64,000 nt of DNA, taken from NCBI RefSeq assembly GCF_003024195.1, contig NZ_KZ679045.1:186001-250000 (forward strand). Direction: 5' to 3'. The notes under the pieces are model-generated. The model was not told the origin of the DNA. It saw only the letters and a list, made by a program, of their open reading frames with translations, and searched no databases. A program made the translations under genes and the position numbers. This stretch comes from Streptomyces dioscori. GTDB taxonomy: Bacteria > Actinomycetota > Actinomycetes > Streptomycetales > Streptomycetaceae. Shown here piece by piece: positions 1 to 9,877 of the stretch; positions within the stretch are counted from its first letter, which is position 1, and every line of letters begins with the position of its first letter.

Positions 1-2739
1 CTGGGCGAGCGCGGTCACGGGCAGGGTGCCGCCCGCGTCGAGCAGGGCGGCGAGTGCCTTGCGGACCGGCTCCGGTTGCGGCTTGCGCGCCAGACCGTCG
101 AGTTGTGCCTGATACGTCTCCGAGTCGAGCAGCGACGTCACGAGCCTCTCGGTCCGGGAGACGATGGTGGGGGTGAGCAGAGCATCGTTCTCCCCGGGCG
201 TCAGCTCCACGTCGAACAGCGCGTCGGGCAGCGTCCTGGGGTCGGGCTGCTTCTTCCGTGGTTTCGCGGTCCCCTTCTTCGGAGCCGCGCCGGCCGTCCG
301 GCCCGCCTGCTCGTCCGGTACCTGCCTCCCCGTCTCTTCCGGAGCCCACCACGGCGGTCGCTGGTCCCCCAGCTCCCGCCACCCCTTGGGCGGTTCCGCT
401 CCGAACGGCAGGAAGGCCAGCACCGGGATGGTGAACTCGGCGAGGGAGACTCCGCCGTGGTAGCCGGCCTTGAGGGCGGTGTAGCGGGTGTCCGCGTCCC
501 AGAGCGCGACGATGGAGGCGCCGGGCTCTGGCCAGACCACGCGCGGTCCGGAGAGGGCGATCTCCGGTCCGCCGAGCGGGCCGCCGGGCAGTCGGTGGCG
601 CGCGGACGCGGGCTCGGTGGCCGCGTCGGCCTTCCACCCATGCCGGTCGACGACGTGGCCGTGGTCGCTGGTGACAATGACAGCCATGCCCTGGGCCGCC
701 GCCACCCGGAGCAGGTCGCGCAGGCCGGGCACGTCGTCGACCCGCCAGGCTGCGTCGCCGAGTTTCTGTTCCTTGGCGAGGCGGTCGTCGATGGCGTTGA
801 GTACGACGGCGACCTGGGTCCGGCCGTCGGTGAGCGCTTCCGTGAGGGCCGGGCCGAAGGTGTCGCCCGCGGTCTCGGTACGCAGGTCGTCCTTGTGGAA
901 GACGGCGGCCGGTGCCCCGCTCCACAGCTTCAGCGCGGGGAAGAGCCGCTTCTCGTCAGCCTGGGTGCCTTTCATCAGGGTGCCCGCGAAGAGCGACGTT
1001 CTGGACACGGCCGTCACGGTGGGGAGGGCGGCGGCCATCGCCCGCCGACGGGGCGTGCCCTCGTCCAGTGGGTCGAACTCCGCCCAGGAGCGGCGCAGTT
1101 CCTCGCCGAGTTCGTTCGCTATGGCCACGCTCATGCCGTCGAGCACGAGCAGCAGCACCCGTCGCTCGCCCGCGCTCCGGACGACCGGCCCGATCACCCG
1201 GTCGAGAAAGGTCTCGACGGTGAGCATCCTGCCGGGCTGGGTACCGTCCCGCGTCCACCCGGCCAGCGAGCGCGCGAAGACCCCGTCGATCTGCCGCCGC
1301 AGGCTCCTGGCATGCGCACCCAGGCCGTCGTACATGGCTTTGAGGGCGCGATCGGTATCACCCCCGGACTCGATGTGCTCCAGGGCCAGGTCGGCCCATC
1401 CCGTCTCGTCGATGTGCCGCTGTATGGCATCGGCGACGGTGGGTGCCTCGACCGGCGGGGCGGCGGCCATCCAGAGCGCGAGGCGCTGCCCCATGCGGGC
1501 GCGTTCGATGCGGGCTGACTCATCCGGGTCGGCGGCGAGCCCGTGCTCCGCGAGCCGCCGCACGGCCTCCTCGACAGCGACCGGGTCACCCGCCCCCAGT
1601 GCCCTGCCGACGGCCGTGAACCGGGCTTCCAGCCCACCGCGCAGGACGGGGCTCGCCGCGACGGCCGCCTCCGCGCCGAACTGGCGGGCCAGCACGGCGG
1701 CCCGGTCGAGCACGATGCCGCTGGTGCGGCGCGCCTCGCGGACCTGGTCGGCGTCGGCACCGATGCTCCGGTGTCCGGCCGTCAGCAGCGTGCTCACGTA
1801 TTCCTCGGCAGCCCGGCCGAAGACACCCACCAGAGCATCGAGCTGTTCACCCGGGGCCGGGGGCTGTTCTCCGAGGTAGCGTTCGGCGCGGCCCCGGGCC
1901 TGATACGTCTCCGGAGCGGGCTCGGCATGCTGCCACAGGGCCGCGCACACGAGGCCGAAGGCGGCGGCGTCCGCGCCGCGCTCGGCGTCGACGAGGGCGA
2001 GCAGAGCGCGTCCGGCGAGTCCGGCCTGGTCCTCCTCGCTGAGGAAGGCGGTCAGCCCGGCGCGCTCCGGTCCCCGCAGGGCCGGCAGCCGCTCGGGGGC
2101 GCCGGGCCGGGTCGACCAGTGCAGCAGGGTCTGCGCGTCGAGCCGGTCCTCGCCGGGGCGCCGGGTGCCGCCCTCGGTGTCGTAGCGGCCGAGGCGCAGG
2201 CGGCGCTGGGCGAGTGCGGTCAGGGCGTACTGCCGCGACAGCCAGCCACCGGGCACCGACGGCCAGCCGCCGGGCGGAGTGGCGTCGAGCAGGGCTTCGG
2301 CGGCCCAGTTGACGTCCTTCAGGCGCGGGTCGATCTGCCGGGCGCCGAACGCCTCGCGCACCACGTCCCAGCTGTCGACCGTGTCGATGCCCTTCTTGTG
2401 GACACGGGCGGTGATCGCCGGGTCGAGTTCGTTCTGCTCGCGGTCGGTGAGGACCACCAGGACGGCGGGGCCGGGGCGCCGGTCCGCCAGGTGGTCGAGG
2501 ACGAGTTCGTGGACGGCGAGCGGTGAGGGCGCCACCGCGACAGCGGCCGTCCGTCCCTCGCCCCAGGCGGGTTCGGCGGGCCCGTCCCACTGGGGCGCGG
2601 ACCGCAGCAGTACGACCCGGCGCCTGCCCACGCCGTCCCCGATCAGAGAGGCGGCGAGGGAGGACTGCGAGGACAGGTACTGGGTGACGGTCGCGGTGTT
2701 GAGCCGGACGGCGCCCGGAGCGACGGCGGTGTCCGTCAT
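1..2739 (-). CDS. pglZ: PglZ, alkaline-phosphatase-superfamily protein of type 2 BREX (C-terminus cut by window edge)
   Basis: PglZ is the core BREX/Pgl protein with an alkaline-phosphatase fold; in Pgl it belongs to the phage resistance machinery together with the kinase, methyltransferase and ATPase. The 913 codons in the window have the superfamily metal-site signatures: LLVLDGMSVA near residue 529, the TVTAVSRTSLFAG nucleophile region near 576, TSDHGH near 688 and YHGGVS near 758. The start ATG (2739-2737) overlaps the pglY stop as ATGA, so the two are translationally coupled. An Ala/Pro/Lys-rich linker at about residues 790-830 precedes a C-terminal helical segment that runs off the left edge. 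The family is usually a little over 900 residues, so little should be missing. Long opposite-strand frames here are shadows. Confidence 0.93.
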   Translation of the reverse strand, partial: MTDTAVAPGAVRLNTATVTQYLSSQSSLAASLIGDGVGRRRVVLLRSAPQWDGPAEPAWGEGRTAAVAVAPSPLAVHELVLDHLADRRPGPAVLVVLTDREQNELDPAITARVHKKGIDTVDSWDVVREAFGARQIDPRLKDVNWAAEALLDATPPGGWPSVPGGWLSRQYALTALAQRRLRLGRYDTEGGTRRPGEDRLDAQTLLHWSTRPGAPERLPALRGPERAGLTAFLSEEDQAGLAGRALLALVDAERGADAAAFGLVCAALWQHAEPAPETYQARGRAERYLGEQPPAPGEQLDALVGVFGRAAEEYVSTLLTAGHRSIGADADQVREARRTSGIVLDRAAVLARQFGAEAAVAASPVLRGGLEARFTAVGRALGAGDPVAVEEAVRRLAEHGLAADPDESARIERARMGQRLALWMAAAPPVEAPTVADAIQRHIDETGWADLALEHIESGGDTDRALKAMYDGLGAHARSLRRQIDGVFARSLAGWTRDGTQPGRMLTVETFLDRVIGPVVRSAGERRVLLLVLDGMSVAIANELGEELRRSWAEFDPLDEGTPRRRAMAAALPTVTAVSRTSLFAGTLMKGTQADEKRLFPALKLWSGAPAAVFHKDDLRTETAGDTFGPALTEALTDGRTQVAVVLNAIDDRLAKEQKLGDAAWRVDDVPGLRDLLRVAAAQGMAVIVTSDHGHVVDRHGWKADAATEPASARHRLPGGPLGGPEIALSGPRVVWPEPGASIVALWDADTRYTALKAGYHGGVSLAEFTIPVLAFLPFGAEPPKGWRELGDQRPPWWAPEETGRQVPDEQAGRTAGAAPKKGTAKPRKKQPDPRTLPDALFDVELTPGENDALLTPTIVSRTERLVTSLLDSETYQAQLDGLARKPQPEPVRKALAALLDAGGTLPVTALAQ

Positions 2740-5700
2740 TCGACGACCGTCCAGGTGATCTCGATGGTCGCGTCGGGGTGGCGGGCCGCCAGTTCGGACA
2801 GCTCCGCCTGGAGGTCGGCGGCGGCGCGTGCCACGGTCGTACGGCGGTTGCCGGTCTTTCGCGCGGAGCCGCTCCCGGAGGAGGCGGGTGCGGGTGTCTC
2901 CGCCGGGGTGAAGGGGATCCGCGGATCGCTCGTCGACCTGCCCAGGTCCAGGTCGTCGGCCCTGGGCTGCGGCGCGACGGGCGAGGGCGCCGGGGTGGCG
3001 GCCTGGCTGCGCTTCACCAGGGCGACGACCTCGCGCTGGGTACGGGTCAGGGCGTCGCGCAGGTTCGCGGTGCGCTGGTCGTCGCGGGCCACGTTGCGCA
3101 GCGAGTCGAGCAGCGCCGCGCCCTCGGGGCCGAGTCCTGCGGCGAGTTCGAGGGTGCCCCAGGGCGCGGAGGCCACGGCCTCCGCGACGCCACCGGCCTG
3201 CTTGATGGAGGTGCCGTACCGGTCCGCGCTGGTCTCGCCCAGATCGAAGGAGGCGAGGGCCTCCACGGTCTTCTTCGCCCCGGCCGCGCCCTTGCCCGCC
3301 TCCGCCGTGAGCGCGTCCAGCAGTTGCAGGGCGCGGCGGGCGAGGGCGAGCCGTCCGGTGTCGGCGGTCTGGTCGAGTCCCAGGAAGGAGGCGTGGGCCT
3401 CCAACTGGTGCACCAGGTCGGCCGCGTGGTCCCGGTGGGCGCGGGCGGCCTCGATGATCTGGCGGGCGAACTGATTGACCATCCGGCCGCGCCGCAGGGC
3501 GGGAGCCTTCTGCCCGAAGATCGTCTCGAAGCGCTGCCGTGCCGTGTCCCAGTCCGACTCGGCGGGCAGCGGCTGGCTGCGCAGCGCGTCATGGTCCTTG
3601 ATCGCTGACAGTTCGGGCGCGGGGTCGAGTACGGTGCCGCCGCGTACCCACACCCGGTCGTCCATCTCGGCGAACGCGGCGACGACGAGCCGGGCGAGGA
3701 AGTCGGGCAGGCCACGCGGGTCGGGCTTGTCGGTCCAGTCGGTCAGGGTGATCAGGGACAGGTCCCCGGGTACGCCCTTGGCGCTGGCGAGCTGACGGAA
3801 GTGGTCGGCCCAGTAGCGGGACAGCTCGAAGTACGCCTCCTTCTGCTGTCCGAGGCGCAGGGGCCCAGCGATCCGCTCCATGAGTTTGCGGTCGCCGGCC
3901 GGGACCTCCACCCGCCCGTCACGTGCCTCGGCGGCGGCCCGGACGTGGGTGAACACCTTCTTGGTGTCGGCAGGCTTGACGGCGTCGGTCTGCTTGACCG
4001 CGATGCCGTCGGGGTCAAGGTTGGGATGCGCCGGGTACTGGTGGACGAGCAGCTTGCCCGCGACGTGCCGGATGCCGTCGTGCAGGCTCTGCCCGAAGGA
4101 CAGGGTGAGGCCGTCCACGTCGGGCAGCGGGACCAGGTGGTCGTCGAAGTCGGGCACGACGTCGGCGGCTTGCTTCTGGGCGAGCCCGTACGCCTGCTTG
4201 AAGGCGCCCTTGACCTGCTTGAGCAGCGCATCACGCTGGGTTTCGAGGAGGTTCTTGGCGCGGCTGCGGTTGTCGGCGTTGAGGTGGCCGGCGTACTGGG
4301 TGTCGAAGCGGTGCTCGTCGGCGAGGGCCTTGTCGATGACGACGAGGCGCCGGAAGTCGGCGAAGCGCTGCGCGGACAGGTGGGCGGGCAGCCAGGCGAC
4401 GACGCGGGACCGCTCGCCCTGCTGGCGCTCGCGCAGCCGCCGGATGCGGTTGACGTCCTCGATCGGGCCCCACTCGCCCTCGTCGAAGGGGAGGTCGATG
4501 GCGATCCGCCAGCGCCCCTCCTCCTGCGGCATCAGGTCGTGGTCGGGCAGTTCGTCCTCGTCGGCGAGGTTGCCGAACACGATCTCGGCGGTACGGGAGG
4601 TACCGCGCCACACGAAGCCGAGCTGGTCGCTCAACTGCCCGTGCTCGACGCCCAGTTCCTCGGACAGCAGGCGCCGGGCGAGGGCGACCCGGTTGCCGGG
4701 GTTGTCGTTGACCTGGGCGTTGGCGATGACGGAGTCCACGTCGACGCCGGACAGCTCCAGCCGTACGCCGGGGTTGGCGTCGGTGCCGGTCTCCTTGATC
4801 TCGGGGAACCTGGCGGCCCATTCGGCGACCTTGTTCTTGATGATGCCGACCTCGGCGCCCGGGATGGGCGCGAGAACCGACCCGTGGTTGAGGGCGCCGA
4901 GCCGCCGGATGGTCAGCTCCGCCAGGGAGGGCACGCTGGGCGCGAGCGCGGACAGCAGCAGCGTGCACACGAGCCGGTTGTCGCCGATGAACATCCGGCA
5001 GCGGTTGGCGCGCTGCGGGTCGGTCACGGCCTCGGGCCGGTTGACGAACTGCTCGACGTCGTCCTCGGTGATGTCGTACGAGCTGAGGAGGTAGGGCCGC
5101 AGCTTGGTCTTGTAGAGCTTGTCGGCGGCCTCGAAGACGACCTTCAGGCTGTCGGTGAACGGCTTGTCGCCGCCCTTCGCGATCACCGGGTAGAGGTCGC
5201 CGACGGGGATGAGCTGCCCGAGGCGGATCTCGTTGCGGTGGTCGGCGAGGAGTTCGCCCATCAGCTTCAGACCGGTGCGGGAACGCTGCAACGCGGACGA
5301 GATGTGGACGAGGGTGTCCATGAACGCCGGCGAGAAGGGGTACGTCAGCCGGAACGACTCCGCGTCCGCGCCGGTGGTGCCCTTCTCCGAGCCGAGCAGG
5401 GTGTCCCAGACCTGGGTGCCGACCCGCCTGGTCTGCTCGAAGGCCGCGTCGACCTGCCGCTGCGCCTCGGCGTCCTTCGGCTTGAGAATGCGCGCATGGG
5501 CGATCTGCGGGAGGTTGCGGTCCTCCAGGGTGATCTTGTCGAACCGGCCGGAGGCCAGGTTCAGGGTGTCCTGGATGGAGGCTTCCGCCGCACCGGACAC
5601 CTCTTCGCCGACGAGTTCGCGCAGGTCGCGCTGGCGGGCGATGAACGACACGACGGGGATGGCACGCCGGGCGTCACCGCCCTCCACGAAGTTCGTGATC

Positions 5701-6635
5701 TTGCTGGCCTCGCGGGCCACGAACTTCTGCTCGTGGATGAGGGTCGCCAGCCAGAGGATCAGCTCGTCCAGGAACAGGATCAGCCCGTCGTAGCTGAGCG
5801 ACTTTGCGTGCTCGGCGATGACGGACAGACCGGCGTCCAGGGAGATGAAGCCGTGCTCGTTCTCGGCGGCGTTCCTGGCGAAGCCGGGAAAGAGGTTGGT
5901 TCCGGCGTCGTTGACCAGCTTGGCGCGCAGCTCGGCCGGGGTGGAGGGGTTGCGGAGGTCGAGCGGGGTGCCCCCCTCATGGTTCTCCTCGGCGGCGAGG
6001 GCGGTGTCGAGGAGCTGCGGGGTCCAGGCGAAGCCCTCACCCCACTCGTCCGTCTCACCGTCGTCCGCGTCGCCGCCACCCAGCCCGCGGATGACCGCCT
6101 CGTCGCCGTAGGTGGCGCGGTTGGCCCGGATGTCGTCGAAGAGAGAGTCGGTCCGGTAGACCTGCGGGGTCGGGGCGTCCGGGTGCAGCTTCTTGACGTG
6201 CGTGACGTACCCGCCGAGCACCCGCTGTTCCAGGGCCTTCGCGCCGAGCATGTGGTAGGGCACGAGCAGGAACCTCTTCCCGTCCGTGGTCAGCCACTCG
6301 TGCTTGGTCAGCACCGGGTCGAACTCGGTACGGGCGCGGGCGGCCGGGTCGCCGCTGAGCAGCGCGTACAGCACGGCCATGAAGTGCGACTTACCGGAAC
6401 CGAACGAGCCGTGCAGGTAGGCCGCCTTGGAGCGGTGCCCGTCGAGCGAGGACTTGATCAGCGCCAGCGCCTCGTCGAAGTTCTCCAACAGCCGCTCGGT
6501 GACGACGTAGTCCTTGAGCGCGTTCGCCGCGCCCTCGGCCGTCGTCGCCTCGGCGAGGGACAGCACGAAGTCCGAGGTGGAGATGTTCTCCTTGATGTCG
6601 ATGACATCGCGGAGCAGGGGCTGCTGCTGGGCCAT
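2736..6635 (-). CDS. pglY: PglY, large P-loop ATPase of type 2 BREX
   Basis: A 1299-residue cytoplasmic ATPase, the usual size of PglY. The Walker A motif GSFGSGKS lies at residues 76-83 and a Walker B-like segment (GLILFLDELILWLA) near residue 285. The N-terminus (RDVIDIKENISTSDFVLSL) is typical of the PglY/BrxC family. In the S. coelicolor Pgl system the P-loop is required for phage resistance. The C-terminal 130 residues are Pro/Ala-rich and probably disordered before a short folded end. It is upstream of and overlaps pglZ by 4 bases, so the pair forms one unit. It is transcribed away from the toxin-antitoxin pair that starts about 110 bases upstream. What ATP hydrolysis drives is not visible in the sequence; in BREX it is thought to energise the defence complex. 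Confidence 0.94.
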   Translation of the reverse strand: MAQQQPLLRDVIDIKENISTSDFVLSLAEATTAEGAANALKDYVVTERLLENFDEALALIKSSLDGHRSKAAYLHGSFGSGKSHFMAVLYALLSGDPAARARTEFDPVLTKHEWLTTDGKRFLLVPYHMLGAKALEQRVLGGYVTHVKKLHPDAPTPQVYRTDSLFDDIRANRATYGDEAVIRGLGGGDADDGETDEWGEGFAWTPQLLDTALAAEENHEGGTPLDLRNPSTPAELRAKLVNDAGTNLFPGFARNAAENEHGFISLDAGLSVIAEHAKSLSYDGLILFLDELILWLATLIHEQKFVAREASKITNFVEGGDARRAIPVVSFIARQRDLRELVGEEVSGAAEASIQDTLNLASGRFDKITLEDRNLPQIAHARILKPKDAEAQRQVDAAFEQTRRVGTQVWDTLLGSEKGTTGADAESFRLTYPFSPAFMDTLVHISSALQRSRTGLKLMGELLADHRNEIRLGQLIPVGDLYPVIAKGGDKPFTDSLKVVFEAADKLYKTKLRPYLLSSYDITEDDVEQFVNRPEAVTDPQRANRCRMFIGDNRLVCTLLLSALAPSVPSLAELTIRRLGALNHGSVLAPIPGAEVGIIKNKVAEWAARFPEIKETGTDANPGVRLELSGVDVDSVIANAQVNDNPGNRVALARRLLSEELGVEHGQLSDQLGFVWRGTSRTAEIVFGNLADEDELPDHDLMPQEEGRWRIAIDLPFDEGEWGPIEDVNRIRRLRERQQGERSRVVAWLPAHLSAQRFADFRRLVVIDKALADEHRFDTQYAGHLNADNRSRAKNLLETQRDALLKQVKGAFKQAYGLAQKQAADVVPDFDDHLVPLPDVDGLTLSFGQSLHDGIRHVAGKLLVHQYPAHPNLDPDGIAVKQTDAVKPADTKKVFTHVRAAAEARDGRVEVPAGDRKLMERIAGPLRLGQQKEAYFELSRYWADHFRQLASAKGVPGDLSLITLTDWTDKPDPRGLPDFLARLVVAAFAEMDDRVWVRGGTVLDPAPELSAIKDHDALRSQPLPAESDWDTARQRFETIFGQKAPALRRGRMVNQFARQIIEAARAHRDHAADLVHQLEAHASFLGLDQTADTGRLALARRALQLLDALTAEAGKGAAGAKKTVEALASFDLGETSADRYGTSIKQAGGVAEAVASAPWGTLELAAGLGPEGAALLDSLRNVARDDQRTANLRDALTRTQREVVALVKRSQAATPAPSPVAPQPRADDLDLGRSTSDPRIPFTPAETPAPASSGSGSARKTGNRRTTVARAAADLQAELSELAARHPDATIEITWTVVE

Positions 6636-6744
6636 TACCGGTCACGCTCTCCATCTGGCGGCTTCCGCCGCCGCTCGTACTCGATCGTGTGGGATGTCTG
6701 TCATCGGCTGGCTGCCCGGCCGGGCTCTCGGTATGGTCGACGGT

Positions 6745-7041
6745 ATGGCAACGAAGAAGTACACCGTGACGCTTCCCGAGGAGCTCGCCGAGGCCATCCG
6801 GGCCGAGGTCGGCCCCGGCGGCTTCAGCCGTTATGTCACGCAGGCCATAGAGCGCCAGCGGGAGCGGGAGCGGCTGCACGAGGCGGTGCGGTGGTGGGAG
6901 TCCGAGTACGGGGAGATCACCGAGGCGGAACTGGCCGAGGTCGAGGCCGAGCACCGCGACCTGGAGCGGCAGCACGCCGAGCGGACCGGCGCCCACGAAG
7001 CCGCTGAGCAGCCGTACGAGGGGAAGCGGGACGCCGCGTGA
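6745..7041 (+). CDS. Ribbon-helix-helix antitoxin of a type II toxin-antitoxin pair
   Basis: A 98-residue protein whose N-terminus (KKYTVTLPEELAEAIRAEV followed by GGFSRYVTQAIERQ) has the beta-strand and two-helix pattern of a CopG/Arc-type ribbon-helix-helix DNA-binding domain. The C-terminal half is highly charged and helical, suited to wrapping a toxin. Its stop overlaps the toxin start as GTGA, so expression is coupled. Such antitoxins normally bind the shared promoter and repress it, and the promoter would lie in the roughly 110 bases shared with divergent pglY. An alternative ATG 12 bases upstream (6733) is possible; neither has a strong ribosome-binding site, so leaderless translation is conceivable. 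Confidence 0.82.
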   Translation: MATKKYTVTLPEELAEAIRAEVGPGGFSRYVTQAIERQRERERLHEAVRWWESEYGEITEAELAEVEAEHRDLERQHAERTGAHEAAEQPYEGKRDAA

Positions 7042-7436
7042 CAGGAAACCGGGTCTACGTACTCGACAGCGAGGGACTTTCCCGGTGGGTGCGCGGTGAA
7101 CGCCGGATGGGCGCCTACCTGAAGCACGCGGACCATGCGGGTATCCCGGTCGTCACCACCTCGATGACTCTCATCGAGGCGTACGACCCCACGCGCCACC
7201 TTCCCAAGTGGCACTGGGCCCTCTCCAAGATCCGCGTCGAACCGGTGACGGAGGAGATCGCCAAGGAGGCCACCGGCCTTCTCAAAGAGGCTGGCCTGCA
7301 CGGCCACAAGTACGCCATCGACGCGGCCCTCGCCGCCGTCGCCCTGCGGCAGCCCGGCCCGGTCACCGTGTTCACGTCCGACGAGGACGACCTGCGCACG
7401 TTGTGCGCCGACCGCGTGGTCGTCGTGAAACTCTGA
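7038..7436 (+). CDS. PIN-domain (VapC-like) toxin
   Basis: A 132-residue PIN domain. The expected acidic residues are present: Asp in YVLDSEGLSRW near residue 10, Glu in TLIEAYD near 47, Asp in YAIDAALAA near 94, and an acidic cluster in FTSDEDDL near 115. PIN toxins are Mg-dependent RNases that usually cut tRNA or rRNA. The GTG start overlaps the antitoxin stop. The pair sits next to pglY and reads away from it. It may stabilise the island or act as an abortive-infection module, but that is inferred from position only. Confidence 0.83.
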   Translation: MTGNRVYVLDSEGLSRWVRGERRMGAYLKHADHAGIPVVTTSMTLIEAYDPTRHLPKWHWALSKIRVEPVTEEIAKEATGLLKEAGLHGHKYAIDAALAAVALRQPGPVTVFTSDEDDLRTLCADRVVVVKL

Positions 7437-7702
7437 GCCGAACACGGCCTGCCCCCTTCGCGCTTCGCTTCCCCAGGTGCGCCCGCGCCCCCACCCGAAC
7501 CGGGGTACTCCGACTCGCCCCGTGTGGTGCGGTCCGCCACCTCCACCCGGGGCGGCGGCCACCGGTCTAGATCGTAGGGGAGAGTCCGGACATACGGGTA
7601 GGCAAAGCTGCACGCAACGTGCCAATCCTACGAACGCCTGTACGCCGGGCAGCACTGGGAGAGACCGTATGCCTTGGCACGCACCGGCGCCACGTCCCGC
7701 TG

Positions 7703-9877
7703 TCATCCGCCGGGCGGTCGCGGTGGTGGGCGCCATCGACCCGATCGGTACGTGTCCAGGAGCTGCCGGCCCGCGACCGTGAAGGGGTGCTCGGGTCCCA
7801 GCCCGCGTTCCCGCCGCGCGACGACGTCGGCCATCAGCTCGACCGCCTCGTCCACCCGGCCGAGCGCGGCCCGGGTCCGGGAGAACAGCTGCCGGGCGGC
7901 GAGCACGATCGGGTACTCCGGCCCGAAGCGCCGTACGTACGCTTCGGTGACCAGCCGGATCTCGCTGTCGGCCTCGTCGAAGCGGCCCAGGAGGAACAGT
8001 GCCCAGGCGTGGTTGTGCCCGGCCCCCAGCGTCACCGTGTGATCGGGGCCGAGAAGCCGGTCGCACTCCGAGGGCAGCGAGAGCAGCGCACCGTCCTCCT
8101 CCGTGACCACCTCGGCCGCGGGCAGCATCTCCAGCAGACTGGCGCGGGCGCGCAGGGTCAGCGGATGCGCGGGCCCCAGCGCCGAAACCCGACCGGCGAC
8201 GGTGGCGTTGAGCAACGCGACCGACTCCTCCCGCCTCCCGAGGTTCGCCAGCACGAGCTGAAACCCGTAGGAGGTGTCCAGGGTGTCGGGGTCGTCGGCC
8301 CCGAACAGGTTTTCCTGGGTGGTGCGGACGCCGCGGAGCAGCGACTCGGCCTCCGCGAACCTGCCCAGCCGGAACAGCGCCCGCCCGGCCCTGGAACGGG
8401 CGGCCAGGACCATACGGTCGTCCGCGCCGAGCAGTCGCTGCGCGAGGTCCGCTGCGGTCCGGGAGGTCTCCCAGGCCGAGAGGTAGTCACCGGTCCGGTG
8501 CAGGGCGACCGACAGCCGCGTCGCCACGGCCAGGGCGCCGGCTGCGGCCGACGGCTCGCCGACGCGATGCAGCAGGGCCAGCACGTGGGGTACCAGCAGG
8601 CGCAGTCGCGGCTCGTGCGGCCCGGCGTCGGGTACGGCGGGCACGGCCGCGTCGAGGAGCCGGACGGCCGCCGTGTCGAGAGCGGGCGTCAGCTCGGCGG
8701 GAGTCGCCGCGCGGACGCTGTCGAGCAGGACGCCGTGGCTCTGCACGCAGCGCATGCCGACGACGCCGACCAGCTCGGACAGCGACTGATCCAGCAGGGC
8801 CCGCAGAGCCGTCTCGGTACGGGCCCGGGGAAGGACACCGCCGACGCCCTCGTGGTTGAGCAGGGCCAGCGGCAGGGGCTCGGCGGCGAACCGGGCCAGC
8901 AGTCTGAGCAGGGCCACCGCTTCGGGTAGCCCGCGCGCCTCGAACGTGTCGAGGGTCAGCTGCCAGGTCAGACCGACCAGGTGCCGTGGATCCGCCTCGG
9001 ACAGCGCGTCGGCTCCGCGGTCGATCAGCTGAACCCGTTCGTCTCCGTCGAGCTGATGTCCGTACGCGTCCATCGTCCAGGGGTCGGGCACCTGGTGGGA
9101 GAGGAAGCCCCCGGCGAGGGTGAGGGCGAGCGGCAGCCGCCCGAGCCGGTCCGCGATCCGCGCCGCCTGCTCCGTCGTACCGCTGTGCGGGGCGAGGTCG
9201 CGCAGCACGAGCGCGGCGTCCTCCCGCGGCAGTACGCCGATGTGCTGGAGCTCGGCCCCCGGCCACCAGCGGGCCGCCGCCCGGCGTGTGGTCACCACGA
9301 CGATGCCGCGCGGGCTGGTGCGCAGCCAGCTGCCGTCCCGCAGGATCTCCGGCTCGTCGGCGTTGTCGAGGACCAGCAGCCACGGCTCGGCGGAGCGGTC
9401 GAGGTAGCGCCAGACGAGATCGGCCGCAGGGCGGAGGCCGTTGCGGGCGGCCAGCAGTTCCCCGTCGTCCGCCCCTCGGTCGGCGGCCACGGCGAGCATG
9501 CCGCCGCGCAGGCTCGCACGGTCGGCGGCGTTGACCCACAGGGCTGCCCGGCCCTGTGCGTCGGCCACCTCCTGGAAGAGGGTGCACGCGACCGCCGTCT
9601 TGCCCGAGCCGCCCATGCCGTACAGCACGTAGACCTCGCCGCCGCGCCCCGCTCCGACGCTCGCCCGCAGGCGTTCCATCACCTCGCTGCGGTCACGCAG
9701 CACGGCGGGAGGCCGCCCCACGGCCGGCCGGCGCACCGAGTCGGGGCCGCTGGGCCCGGACCCTCCGCGCCCTGAACCGTCACCGCCGTAGTGGTGGTGC
9801 TCGTTGATGTGCTGGTCACCGGACGACTGGAAGACCCGCCCACGGTCCTCGGCGCGACCGTCCATCCCACCCGTCAT
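7703..9877 (-). CDS. STAND NTPase: short N-terminal signalling motif, NB-ARC domain, TPR repeats
   Basis: A 724-residue NLR-like signalling ATPase. The order is a short N-terminal motif (GRVFQSSGDQHINE, about residues 12-25), a Gly-rich linker, an NB-ARC domain with Walker A GMGGSGKTA near residue 85, Walker B WLLVLDNADEP and a LPLALTLAGG (GxP-type) motif, then a helical region and C-terminal tetratricopeptide repeats (for example GRFAEAESLLRG). Such proteins sense a ligand through the TPRs and oligomerise on ATP binding. The ATG at 9877 is chosen because it overlaps the upstream gene's stop as ATGA; the longer reading frame upstream overlaps that gene and is unlikely. The N-terminal motif nearly copies the C-terminus of the upstream gene product, which suggests the two proteins meet through this motif. 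Confidence 0.88.
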   Translation of the reverse strand: MTGGMDGRAEDRGRVFQSSGDQHINEHHHYGGDGSGRGGSGPSGPDSVRRPAVGRPPAVLRDRSEVMERLRASVGAGRGGEVYVLYGMGGSGKTAVACTLFQEVADAQGRAALWVNAADRASLRGGMLAVAADRGADDGELLAARNGLRPAADLVWRYLDRSAEPWLLVLDNADEPEILRDGSWLRTSPRGIVVVTTRRAAARWWPGAELQHIGVLPREDAALVLRDLAPHSGTTEQAARIADRLGRLPLALTLAGGFLSHQVPDPWTMDAYGHQLDGDERVQLIDRGADALSEADPRHLVGLTWQLTLDTFEARGLPEAVALLRLLARFAAEPLPLALLNHEGVGGVLPRARTETALRALLDQSLSELVGVVGMRCVQSHGVLLDSVRAATPAELTPALDTAAVRLLDAAVPAVPDAGPHEPRLRLLVPHVLALLHRVGEPSAAAGALAVATRLSVALHRTGDYLSAWETSRTAADLAQRLLGADDRMVLAARSRAGRALFRLGRFAEAESLLRGVRTTQENLFGADDPDTLDTSYGFQLVLANLGRREESVALLNATVAGRVSALGPAHPLTLRARASLLEMLPAAEVVTEEDGALLSLPSECDRLLGPDHTVTLGAGHNHAWALFLLGRFDEADSEIRLVTEAYVRRFGPEYPIVLAARQLFSRTRAALGRVDEAVELMADVVARRERGLGPEHPFTVAGRQLLDTYRSGRWRPPPRPPGG

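Noticed and set aside
3801..7007. 1068-residue plus-strand open frame
   Set aside because: It is antisense to pglY, has no recognisable domain, and its composition (Gly, Val, Glu, Arg rich) is the usual shadow of high-GC coding sequence.
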